DNA of 14,101 bases. Source: Bacillota bacterium (GTDB taxonomy: Bacteria > Bacillota > Clostridia > Christensenellales > Aristaeellaceae). Of this stretch, positions 1 through 6,197 are shown one piece after another (the first letter of the stretch is position 1; the number at the start of each line of letters is the position of its first letter). The position numbers and the translations under genes are program-made. The notes beneath the pieces are model-generated. The model was given only the letters and a program-made list of their open reading frames with translations, was not told the origin of the DNA and made no database searches. Location of the stretch: contig JAEZJP010000012.1 in NCBI GenBank assembly GCA_023415715.1, positions 1-14,101 on the forward strand, in the 5' to 3' direction.

Positions 1-8
1 CTATTGAT

Positions 9-17
9 GAGTGCTAA
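9..17 (+). promoter_or_regulatory. Right half of a CIRCE (HrcA) operator, cut by the window edge
   Basis: Bases 9-17 read GAGTGCTAA, exactly the right arm of the CIRCE inverted repeat (TTAGCACTC, nine bases, GAGTGCTAA). Eight bases of the presumed nine-base spacer are in the window, so the left arm would lie just before base 1. CIRCE is the known binding site of the heat-shock repressor HrcA. It sits just upstream of the promoter of htpG. The left arm cannot be seen, so the call rests on a nine-base match in the right place. Confidence 0.65.
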
Positions 18-24
18 TTTACCC

Positions 25-53
25 TTGCAATCCTGCCTGTCCAATGATAAAAT
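25..53 (+). promoter_or_regulatory. Sigma-A-type promoter for htpG
   Basis: TTGCAA (25-30) and TAAAAT (48-53) are separated by 17 bases and resemble the -35 and -10 boxes of a housekeeping promoter (4 of 6 and 5 of 6 matches). The half CIRCE element lies eight bases upstream of the -35 box, so a bound repressor could block polymerase. The leader from about 60 to 119 contains a small hairpin (CCTCC at 63-67 with GGAGG at 73-77), then the AGGAGG ribosome binding site at 106-111. Confidence 0.6.
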
Positions 54-119
54 ATCCAGAGACCTCCAGCAGGGAGGACCGCGCCAATTACCTTTAAGAT
101 AAATCAGGAGGAATACGAT

Positions 120-2009
120 ATGAACAGGGAAAACGGCAATATTTCCATCCATGCGAATAACATTATGCCCATCATCAAACGCTGGCTGTATTCCGACAAG
201 GACATCTTCATCCGCGAAATGGTGTCCAACGGCTGCGATGCCATTACCAAATATAAAATGATCCACCCCGGCACAGAGGAAGACTTCCGTGTCACGGTGG
301 AGGTGGACAAGGAAAAAGGCGAGCTGCACTTTATAGACAATGGCATCGGCATGACGGCGGAAGAAGTGCACAAGTACATCAATCAGGTCGCCTTCTCCAG
401 CGCCGAGGAATTTTTGAAGAACTACGGCAGTGAAAACGCCGAAAAAGGCGGCATTATTGGCCATTTCGGCCTGGGCTTCTATTCCGCCTTTATGGTAGCC
501 GACAAGGTGACCATCGATACGCTTTCCTATCATGAAGGCAGCGAAGCTGTGCGCTGGGAAAGCGCCGACGGCATGCAGTTTGAAATGTCTGCCTCCGACA
601 AGACTGAGCGCGGCACAGTCATCACGCTGCACATTTCAGAAGAAGAAAAAGAATTTCTGGAAACCTATCGCGTGCGCGAAGTGCTGGATCGCTACTGCGG
701 CTATCTTGCCATTCCCGTCTATTTGAAGGATCTTTCCGCCAAGCCTGTTCCCGCCGGGAAAAAAGACGGAACAGATGGGACAGACGGCGAAGAGGGCGCG
801 GAAGAACAAGAACCCAAGATACCGGAACCGCAACAAGTTAACGAAACCAGCCCCTTATGGCTTAAAAACCCCAAGGACTGCACCGACGAAGAGTACAAAG
901 CCTTCTACCGCAAACTCTTCCATGAGTTTGAGGATCCGCTGTTCTGGGTGCACCTGAATGTGGAGTATCCCTTCAACCTGAAAGGCATCCTCTACTTCCC
1001 CAAGCTGAAAAACGACTTTGGCGCCAGGGAAGGCGAGATCAAGCTCTTCAGCGGCCAGGTGTTCGTGGCCAATAACATCAAAGAGGTTATTCCGGAGTTC
1101 CTGATGCTGCTAAAAGGCGTCATCGACTGCCCGGACTTGCCGCTGAACGTCAGCCGCTCCTTCCTGCAAAACGACGGCTATGTGAAAAAGCTTTCCGCTC
1201 ACATTACCAAAAAGGTGGCGGACAGGCTGACGGGTCTGTTCAATACCCAGCGGGAAACGTATCAGACCTATTGGGACGACATCCACCCCTTCATCAAGTT
1301 TGGCTGCATTCGGGATATGAAGTTCTTTGACGCGGTGAAATCCATCCTGCTGGTGAAGACCACCGCCGGCGAATATTACACGCTGGAGGAATACAAATCC
1401 CGCAATTCCGGCAAGGCCGGCAAGAAGATTTATTACACCAATGATTCCAAGCGCCAGGCCGCCTCCGTGGAGCTGTACACCCAGCGCGGCATTGATGTGG
1501 CGGTCATGGAGCATGTGATCGACGGCAACTTCCTGTCCTTTATGGAGTACGGCGGCGGGCTGGAGGAAGTCACCTTTGCCCGCGTGGATGCCGATGTGGA
1601 GAGCCTGAAGGAAGAAAGCGACGAGGGCAAGGATATAAGCCGCGAAGCCTTAGAGAAACTCTTCCGCGAAGCGCTGGATCAAAAGGACCTGGAGGTCAAG
1701 CTGGAGGCGCTTTCCAACCGTGATTTGAGCGCATTGTTGGTGGAAGATGAGCAGAGCCGCCGTTTTAAAGAAATGAGCCGCATGTACGGCCAGGACTTCA
1801 AAATGCCCGAGAAGTTCACCCTGGTCTTAAACCGCCTGAACCCCACCGTTCAGGCCGTCGCCGCCCGTGAAACCAATGAGGCTACCACCCTCATCTGCCA
1901 GCAGCTCTACGACCTAGCCCGCATGGCTGCCCGCCCCCTGGAGCCGGATGAAGTCTCTGCCTTCCTCGCCCGAAGCCAAAAGCTGCTCGGCATGGTGGCC
2001 GGGGGCTGA
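120..2009 (+). CDS. htpG: Molecular chaperone HtpG (Hsp90 family)
   Basis: HtpG is the bacterial Hsp90, a cytosolic dimeric ATP-driven chaperone. The 629-residue length is normal for the family. The GHKL ATPase fold is clear: an N-box with REMVSNGCDA around residues 32-41, DNGIGM at 73-78, a glycine-rich lid GGIIGHFGLGF at 110-120 and GTVITLHI at 165-172. The middle domain has the PLW...TDEEY...FY segment near 245-265 and the LPLNVSRSFLQ stretch holding the conserved arginine. Residues about 211-240 form a lysine/aspartate/glutamate-rich insert with a GTDGTDG repeat, like a short charged linker. The N-box has NGCDA where many HtpG proteins have NASDA. The start at 120 is set by AGGAGG at 106-111 with an eight-base gap. 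The upstream half CIRCE suggests HrcA heat-shock control. The gene stands alone. Confidence 0.96.
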   Translation: MNRENGNISIHANNIMPIIKRWLYSDKDIFIREMVSNGCDAITKYKMIHPGTEEDFRVTVEVDKEKGELHFIDNGIGMTAEEVHKYINQVAFSSAEEFLKNYGSENAEKGGIIGHFGLGFYSAFMVADKVTIDTLSYHEGSEAVRWESADGMQFEMSASDKTERGTVITLHISEEEKEFLETYRVREVLDRYCGYLAIPVYLKDLSAKPVPAGKKDGTDGTDGEEGAEEQEPKIPEPQQVNETSPLWLKNPKDCTDEEYKAFYRKLFHEFEDPLFWVHLNVEYPFNLKGILYFPKLKNDFGAREGEIKLFSGQVFVANNIKEVIPEFLMLLKGVIDCPDLPLNVSRSFLQNDGYVKKLSAHITKKVADRLTGLFNTQRETYQTYWDDIHPFIKFGCIRDMKFFDAVKSILLVKTTAGEYYTLEEYKSRNSGKAGKKIYYTNDSKRQAASVELYTQRGIDVAVMEHVIDGNFLSFMEYGGGLEEVTFARVDADVESLKEESDEGKDISREALEKLFREALDQKDLEVKLEALSNRDLSALLVEDEQSRRFKEMSRMYGQDFKMPEKFTLVLNRLNPTVQAVAARETNEATTLICQQLYDLARMAARPLEPDEVSAFLARSQKLLGMVAGG

Positions 2010-2031
2010 GGTACGCGCCGGGGGAACGAGA

Positions 2032-2081
2032 GCCGGGGGCGCTGCCCCCGGCACCCCTGCCTAAGGGATACATCCCTTAGG
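2032..2081. repeat. GC-rich double-hairpin element after htpG
   Basis: Two perfect stem-loops sit back to back 23 bases after the htpG stop. The first is GCCGGGGGC (2032-2040) with GCCCCCGGC (2044-2052) and a three-base loop. The second is CCTAAGGGA (2060-2068) with TCCCTTAGG (2073-2081) and a four-base loop, followed by GAATCCC. From memory, similar 'GGGGGCGCTGCCCCC ... AAGGG..CCCTT ... GAATCCC' units recur between genes in several anaerobes, so this may be one copy of a dispersed palindromic repeat. No second copy is present in this window. There is no T-tract, so it is not a classic terminator. Confidence 0.6.
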
Positions 2082-2151
2082 AATCCCAGTTATTTATGTT
2101 CATTATAAAGAAGAGTTCGATTCTGCTATGCTCCACCAGTGGAGATAACGT

Positions 2152-2190
2152 CCGGAAATCTTGATGCAACAAGATCTCCGGGCGCTTTTT
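2152..2190 (+). terminator. Rho-independent terminator downstream of htpG
   Basis: A 12-bp stem with one mismatch (2152-2163 with 2170-2181, loop ATGCAA) is followed by GCGC and a run of five T at 2186-2190. It ends transcripts reading out of htpG, about 140 bases after the stop codon. Confidence 0.75.
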
Positions 2191-2372
2191 ACATTCCTCA
2201 ACTTGCTATGAGTTTCTTCTTAGCTCCGGATGGCGGAAATTTCCCTAAATTTCCTATCTGAGAAGGGAAAATAGAACTCATTACGAATCCACATATTGTA
2301 AGATTTGTGATATATGATTTAAGACAAAGAGAATAAGCACCAGGACTGCATATGAATAGCAAGGGAGGATAT

Positions 2373-3139
2373 ATGCCCAAGCTGCTCTCATTCGTTACAG
2401 CGGGAATATTGGCTGTTCTTGCTCTGATCTATCGCCCCTACAGCAAAAGTGCGTGCCGCGAATTAGGCCATCATGTGCGTTCCGAAAAATTGCACTACAT
2501 GTGGCTGGCTATTTTGCTCATATGTTTTACCTTTGCTATCGTTCCAGGCTTCACCCTGACAGGAGACTCGTATTCTTCACCGGAGGAAGGCACCAGATAT
2601 TTGGCTGAGCAGGCTGATATGCTGCAAGCAGCTTTGGAGGACCAAGGGACATGCCTTGCTGTGTATGTAAATAGCAAAGATAACTCTGTCAAAACGATAA
2701 GCCTTTTCCAGAGGGATGATGGCAGATGGATACAACTCGACCCTTTCGGCATGGCGACCAGCAAAATAGACTGGCCCATGAAAATACAAATATTTCTGTT
2801 TCCTATGTTTATTATGCAGGACTTGAGAAAGGCTTGATATGGGTCATCGAAAGTAGCAAGGAAACATTCCCAAGCGAATTTTGGTCCAGTATTGAGCCGA
2901 TAGAAAGCATATGGGATACCAATGAGACAGCCTTTCATAAACACAATTTAATAGAGCCCGGCAATATTCAGGCGTCAATGACCATCTATTATGCTGCCAT
3001 TGGCAATCTTGATGATGAGTATACATTATACATCAATGGTACGGCCAGACGACTTGAAAATGTGTTTCTGTATTTTTCGGGGATCGAAAGAAATAATTTC
3101 CGCTTTTCGTTCGGCTTTACTCACAAAGAGCTTTTTTGA
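2373..3139 (+). pseudogene. Small membrane-anchored protein of unknown function, broken by a frameshift
   Basis: I do not recognise this gene. Reading starts at ATG 2373, four bases after AAGGGAGG (2361-2368). An ATG at 2352 is in frame but lacks a ribosome binding site. The first part has two hydrophobic segments (about residues 3-19, and 44-64 with WLAILLICFTFAIVPGF) followed by a soluble, probably outside, domain. This frame runs off into a stop at 2835-2837. A second frame, open to the TGA at 3137-3139, continues with plausible protein sequence from about codon NTNISVSYVYYAG (~2783 on). Joining the two near the AAAA run at 2781-2784 would give one protein of about 255 residues. The change fits a single-base deletion, and no -1 slippery heptamer is present. 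It ends directly in a strong terminator, which supports both parts being one gene. It could also be a sequencing error. Confidence 0.6.
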
Positions 3140-3186
3140 AACAATGAAGGACAGCCTGTTAAAGCTGGCCTTCATTGTTTCTTTTT
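3139..3186 (+). terminator. Rho-independent terminator of the frameshifted gene
   Basis: A perfect 12-bp stem (AAACAATGAAGG at 3139-3150 with CCTTCATTGTTT at 3169-3180) encloses a further CAGC/GCTG pairing, then TCTTTTT follows. The stem begins at the last base of the preceding stop codon. On the other strand it lies right after the stop of the phosphotransferase remnant, so it may once have served both strands. Confidence 0.85.
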
Positions 3187-3330
3187 GTGTCACAGTTTAC
3201 TCATTTCCTGACATTGCTCTTTCCATCTCATCAGCCAATCATATTGCCTATCAAAAAAGTCCATGATACTGGAATCATATCCATGCAATTCAAGCATGGT
3301 TGCCTGCAATTGAAAATGATACATGGCAAT
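3176..3330. repeat. Direct repeat copy A (155 bp)
   Basis: This stretch matches 4428-4582 without gaps, with nine mismatches by my hand count (about 94% identity). It covers the 3' end of a phosphotransferase gene plus 14 bases beyond its stop codon. Most differences are third-position or conservative changes, so the copies have drifted as coding sequence. Confidence 0.95.
3190..3330 (-). pseudogene. C-terminal remnant of an APH-family phosphotransferase gene
   Basis: Read on the minus strand, this gives 46 codons plus a stop (TGA at 3190-3192). They align with residues 261-306 of the intact phosphotransferase at 4442-5362, with five amino-acid changes (Ile to Met, Tyr to His, Lys to Arg twice, Val to Glu). 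No stop occurs inside. Immediately upstream the similarity ends, and an in-frame TGA lies two codons before the first shared codon. No start codon with a ribosome binding site serves it. It is therefore the tail of a lost second copy. None of the catalytic motifs is included. Confidence 0.85.
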
Positions 3331-3507
3331 ATATCAGGCCAGCTGCTAGCAACTGGCCGAGGCTTCGCCATATAAGCACCGTCGTACATACAAAGCACGA
3401 GAAAATTCTCAAACATTTCATCCATTATTCTCTTTGATTCACCCCTCCAAAACTCTGGTATCTACTCGATATATCCTTCATACCACTCCGAAAGGAAGGC
3501 AAAGACG
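3331..3507. other. Intergenic stretch between the remnant and the cytochrome-like gene
   Basis: I see no gene here. A short hairpin occurs at 3337-3358 (GGCCAG with CTGGCC, ten-base loop). A minus-strand frame from ATG 3423-3425 runs into the remnant in the wrong frame, and its only good Shine-Dalgarno sequence lies about 18 bases upstream, too far away. A clear ribosome binding site for the next + strand gene lies at 3493-3499. Confidence 0.5.
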
Positions 3508-3918
3508 ATGTACAAATTGGGTGGATTTTTAGGCATCCTGACCGCCACATTCTTAGGGTTGGCGCTCCTCAATTACATTTCGAAATGGGTCAACAAACAC
3601 TGGGTGAGCAAACTCCCCAAGACTTCAAAATTCAAGGCCATTTACATCAAAGTAATGAAATTCGTGGTTCAAAAGCATCGTTGGTTCGGACTCGGTGCAA
3701 TTGTTTCCATGGCAACTCACTTGATCCTACAAATCACGTTTGCATGGGTATCCATAACCGGCCTGATCGCCGCCACCCTGTTGGTTATCAATGGGATGAT
3801 CGGTGCATGGATGCACTTTAAGCAAAAGGGCAAGCGGGGGCCGCTATTAATGGTACACAGGGCTATGGGCGTGCTGTTGATCACGGCGATTTCGGTTCAT
3901 GTGATTACAAAGTTATAA
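3508..3918 (+). CDS. Small four-helix membrane protein, likely diheme cytochrome b-type (b561/ferric reductase-like)
   Basis: The 136-residue product is almost all membrane helix: about residues 5-25, 60-80, 83-103 and 112-134. Two helices each carry a histidine pair 14 residues apart: H57/H71 in helix 2 and H117/H131 in helix 4. Both pairs start with the same pattern, HR-x-x-G, giving HRWFG...H and HRAMG...H. Histidines spaced this way on two helices of a four-helix bundle are the known ligand layout of diheme cytochromes b, and 'HRxxG...H' helices are typical of b561/ferric-reductase-like membrane proteins. I infer two b hemes and transmembrane electron transfer; the partner is unknown. The start is supported by AAAGGAAGG with about eight bases to ATG. 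It lies alone between repeat copy A and an IS remnant, and its stop overlaps the end of the convergent transposase frame (3913-3918). Confidence 0.6.
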   Translation: MYKLGGFLGILTATFLGLALLNYISKWVNKHWVSKLPKTSKFKAIYIKVMKFVVQKHRWFGLGAIVSMATHLILQITFAWVSITGLIAATLLVINGMIGAWMHFKQKGKRGPLLMVHRAMGVLLITAISVHVITKL

Positions 3919-4419
3919 ATGAGCACCGTAGGGGCGATTATGAATGCGAATCAAGAGTAAAAAATGGAAAGCGAGCAAGAACAAAGCAGCGGCGAGCTTG
4001 CCAAAGATATGGAGGAGCAAACCTTTGAAAGAACGGACTTTGGAGGCGGCCTGAATGCCGGTCTTCTCATGGAGCCAGTTGAAAAAGCTTTCGATAGGCT
4101 GGCGGGCACGAGAAACGCAGGTATCCAAGGCATCGCCTCCAGGAAGCCGTGGAGGATCACCCGGCTGCAGCTTGACAGGCGTAAGCAGATGAATGCCTTG
4201 TTGATACAATCTTTCCTTCCATTTGGCCTCCGAATAGGCTTTATCACCTAGAAGGGAAAAACCGGCACATTTATCCTGCAGCATCTGCCTGGCAACGGGC
4301 AAATCGTGGCAGGATGCTTCGCTGGCAAACAGAAGCTTAGGGTAAGGCAGCGTATGATAGCGTTTGTACGCGACCATATGCAGTTTCACCCCGTAATACC
4401 ATTGCCTGCGAGAATGCAT
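3913..4419 (-). pseudogene. 3' part of an IS transposase (DDE type, IS982/IS4-like)
   Basis: The frame shows the C-terminal half of a DDE transposase. It has YYGVKLH near the start, LLGDKAYSE carrying the second catalytic Asp, TPVK, and SRARQPIESFFNWLHEKTGIQAASKVRS carrying the catalytic Glu, then a helical tail. The N-terminal part with the first catalytic Asp is missing. An in-frame TAA lies just one codon before the apparent ATG, so the gene is cut there. The upstream junction falls within sequence belonging to the phosphotransferase 3' flank (from 4428). No terminal inverted repeats or target duplication are visible. Family assignment is from remembered motif pattern and is uncertain between IS982 and IS4 groups. 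It is not expected to be active. Confidence 0.75.
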
Positions 4420-4427
4420 CAGTTAGC

Positions 4428-4582
4428 TGTTTCTTCTTGTGTCACAGTTTGCTCATTACCTGACATTGCTCTTTCCATTTCATCAGCCAATCATATTGCT
4501 TGTCAAAAAAGTCCATGATACTGGAATCATATCCATACAATTCAAGCATGGTTGCCTGCAATTGAAAATGGTATATGGCAAT
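4428..4582. repeat. Direct repeat copy B (155 bp)
   Basis: This is the partner of 3176-3330, offset by exactly 1252 bases. Here the repeat is the genuine 3' end of the intact phosphotransferase gene. At 4427 similarity stops: copy A continues into a terminator stem, while copy B continues into IS transposase sequence. Only TGTTT of the old terminator remains. Confidence 0.95.
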
Positions 4583-5362
4583 CATGTCGTAGAATGCGGA
4601 TATTTCATCCTCGCTTAATGAACAGTACCGCAGGTAGCCTGCCAGAAACCTTTCCAGCCTGGCTTTTGATCTTAAGTAGCCCTCCTCCTGAAAATCAAAA
4701 TAATGCGTATCGTTGCAGAACAAGACTACGTCGTACATTGGGAATGCCATGCAGGACGTGTCAAAATCCACAACATACATTGCTTTGCCGCCTGCCTTGT
4801 GGATATTGCCGCGATATAAGTCGCAATGGCAGTATCCGCGGGGCAGATCTTTCACCTTTTCCCACAGTTCATTTCCATACGCTAAAAAGGACTCCATTTT
4901 CGGATATTGCAGTTTTCTCATGATTTCAATGTACCTGTCAATGAAAAAATGCCTGTCCTGAACCGGCAGCCGGCCAGGATAATCTTTCATTACCTGATGC
5001 AGCTTTCCGATTAGCGCACCGACATCCTCCGTTTCTTCAGGGTCGGGTTCACCGCCGTCAATGTATTCATATAATACAAAAACGCATTCCCGGCCCTGGT
5101 CCTCTGTACGAACATAGGGAGCGCCGGCTTTTGTCGGGACGATAGGAATGACGGGGAACCGGTTTCGCAACAGATACATTTGAATACCAACGGACTGAAG
5201 CGCCGTTTCCAGAAATGGCGGCCGGATCATTTTTAAGAAATATTGATGGTTATCTCCATAAACTACATAGGAAACATTGCCGCCTTCACGGAACAGCTCA
5301 ATGCTTTGAGCATTCACGCCGTAATTGTAGCTTAAAAGACTATGAATATTTTGCACATCCAT
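4442..5362 (-). CDS. Aminoglycoside phosphotransferase-fold kinase (APH/CotS-like), substrate unknown
   Basis: This 306-residue protein has the protein-kinase-like APH fold: a small N-terminal lobe with FLKMI (K44, likely ATP-binding lysine), a hinge near VFVLYEYIDGG (94-104), the catalytic loop HCDLYRGN (H179, D181, N186) and the metal-binding DFD (199-201). The family phosphorylates small molecules such as aminoglycosides, choline or homoserine, and includes spore-coat CotS-like proteins. The substrate cannot be read from sequence, so resistance should not be assumed. ATG 5360-5362 has an AAGGAG-type site about ten bases upstream. A 22-bp perfect palindrome lies directly in front of that site. 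The gene lost its likely native terminator at the 3' end, where IS sequence begins 14 bases beyond the stop. A diverged copy of its last 46 codons lies at 3190-3330. Confidence 0.85.
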   Translation of the reverse strand: MDVQNIHSLLSYNYGVNAQSIELFREGGNVSYVVYGDNHQYFLKMIRPPFLETALQSVGIQMYLLRNRFPVIPIVPTKAGAPYVRTEDQGRECVFVLYEYIDGGEPDPEETEDVGALIGKLHQVMKDYPGRLPVQDRHFFIDRYIEIMRKLQYPKMESFLAYGNELWEKVKDLPRGYCHCDLYRGNIHKAGGKAMYVVDFDTSCMAFPMYDVVLFCNDTHYFDFQEEGYLRSKARLERFLAGYLRYCSLSEDEISAFYDMIAIYHFQLQATMLELYGYDSSIMDFFDKQYDWLMKWKEQCQVMSKL

Positions 5363-5380
5363 TATTGCTGACTCCTTCTC

Positions 5381-5472
5381 ATTTTAGATTTAAATCTAAA
5401 ATACAGAACCAGCAAGATTGTTAACGACAGAAGTTACTCCGTACAAAAGTCGTTAACCAAGCGGTTCTGTAT
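5381..5472 (-). promoter_or_regulatory. 22-bp palindrome joined to a 72-bp inverted repeat upstream of the phosphotransferase gene
   Basis: Bases 5381-5402 are a perfect palindrome (half-site ATTTTAGATTT). It overlaps the outer arm of a second inverted repeat: ATACAGAACC (5401-5410) pairs with GGTTCTGTAT (5463-5472), and inside it GTTAACGAC (5420-5428) pairs with GTCGTTAAC (5449-5457), with a 20-base loop. The palindrome sits just upstream of the ribosome binding site of the gene at 4442-5362. It could be a repressor operator, a structured mRNA leader, or a small inverted-repeat element. I see no convincing promoter boxes. Confidence 0.55.
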
Positions 5473-5548
5473 GGAGTCAAGCTTGAAAGCAGTACACCTA
5501 AACATATGGCCCAGCCTCCCGCTGCATGGCTGCGACGAACCGGCGTCA

Positions 5549-6121
5549 CTATGCCTGCTCGCCCTGACTCCACTGATCGAGCTTTTTCATGATTTCATCA
5601 TATGTTTCATAGCAGATATCCGGCAGCTTCCCGCCAAAGGATTTCTCAGCTGCCGCGAACCCCTTGTCGATTGCTTCCTTCAACTGGGTAAGCTTTGCGG
5701 GATCGTTGTCTGAAACGGCGATCGCAAAATTCACAATCCTGTCGCTGACGGCCTTTACACCAAACTCCCCGTCTTCCGATATGGAAAGGGTCGCTTCCTC
5801 GGAAGGGGACAAACTGACACTGTCTGGCTTGTGTTTGCCTGCCGCTTCCCTTTGCTTAAGCAGCAACTGCCTAACCAGTTCCCGCAGGCCCGAAAAAGTT
5901 TTTTCCGCATGCGCCATCAGTCCGTCGATATCGTCTGCCTTCAATCCCTTGTCCTTTGGCCTGGTATACAGGGCGGAAGGGTTCTTGTTTGTACCAAGCT
6001 CTACGGCGTCGATGTTATTCTTTGTCTGCTCCGGCTCCCGTGACAGAGGGGCCGGTTTATCCTTTGCCTGCACATGCCTAACCTTTATATCCTGTTGATT
6101 CCTCTTAATCTCCTGGATCAT
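5549..6121 (-). CDS. Protein of unknown function, DUF5610-like C-terminus
   Basis: This 190-residue soluble protein has no signal peptide or membrane segment. The first ~60 residues are polar, charged and probably disordered. Residues about 62-95 look helical, and residues 122-185 form a conserved-looking helical region with SDRIVNFAIAV, IDKGFAAAEKSFGG and TYDEIMKKLDQW. That pattern (ADRI..FA... GF..A...LGG... TY..........) resembles, from memory, the DUF5610 domain, whose function is unknown. The start at 6119-6121 follows AGGAGGGG with a short gap. It is the last gene of a possible minus-strand group with the cysteine-rich protein and HAD hydrolase, 76 bases apart. No clear terminator follows. 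Confidence 0.7.
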   Translation of the reverse strand: MIQEIKRNQQDIKVRHVQAKDKPAPLSREPEQTKNNIDAVELGTNKNPSALYTRPKDKGLKADDIDGLMAHAEKTFSGLRELVRQLLLKQREAAGKHKPDSVSLSPSEEATLSISEDGEFGVKAVSDRIVNFAIAVSDNDPAKLTQLKEAIDKGFAAAEKSFGGKLPDICYETYDEIMKKLDQWSQGEQA

Positions 6122-6130
6122 AGCTTCCCC

Positions 6131-6177
6131 TCCTGTCAGTTATGGATTTATACTTTATATCTCGCAAACTGACAGGA
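6131..6177 (-). promoter_or_regulatory. Inverted repeat overlapping the ribosome binding site of the gene at 5549-6121
   Basis: TCCTGTCAGTT (6131-6141) and AACTGACAGGA (6167-6177) are a perfect 11-bp inverted repeat with a 25-base AT-rich centre. On the minus strand the downstream arm ends in the first bases of the AGGAGGGG ribosome binding site. Folded RNA could mask that site; alternatively, the repeat is a DNA operator around an AT-rich promoter (ATATAAAGTATAAAT in the centre). On the + strand it is followed by a T-run, but no gene precedes it there. Confidence 0.5.
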
Positions 6178-6197
6178 ATTTTTTAGATGTCATCCAT

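Noticed and set aside
2775..2800. Programmed -1 ribosomal frameshift joining the two frames at 2373-3139
   Set aside because: No X-XXY-YYZ slippery heptamer in the right phase and no evident downstream pseudoknot; a simple deletion or sequence error is more likely.
3231..3425. 64-codon minus-strand frame beginning MDEMFENF
   Set aside because: The only GGAGG is about 18 bases from the ATG, and the frame reads the phosphotransferase remnant out of phase, so the product is not a conserved protein.
3964..4251. 95-codon + strand frame over the IS remnant
   Set aside because: Antisense shadow of the transposase fragment, whose DDE motifs fix the coding strand.
5664..6098. 144-codon + strand frame opposite the DUF5610-like gene
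   Set aside because: Serine/cysteine-rich shadow of the minus-strand gene, which has a strong ribosome site and coherent helical sequence.
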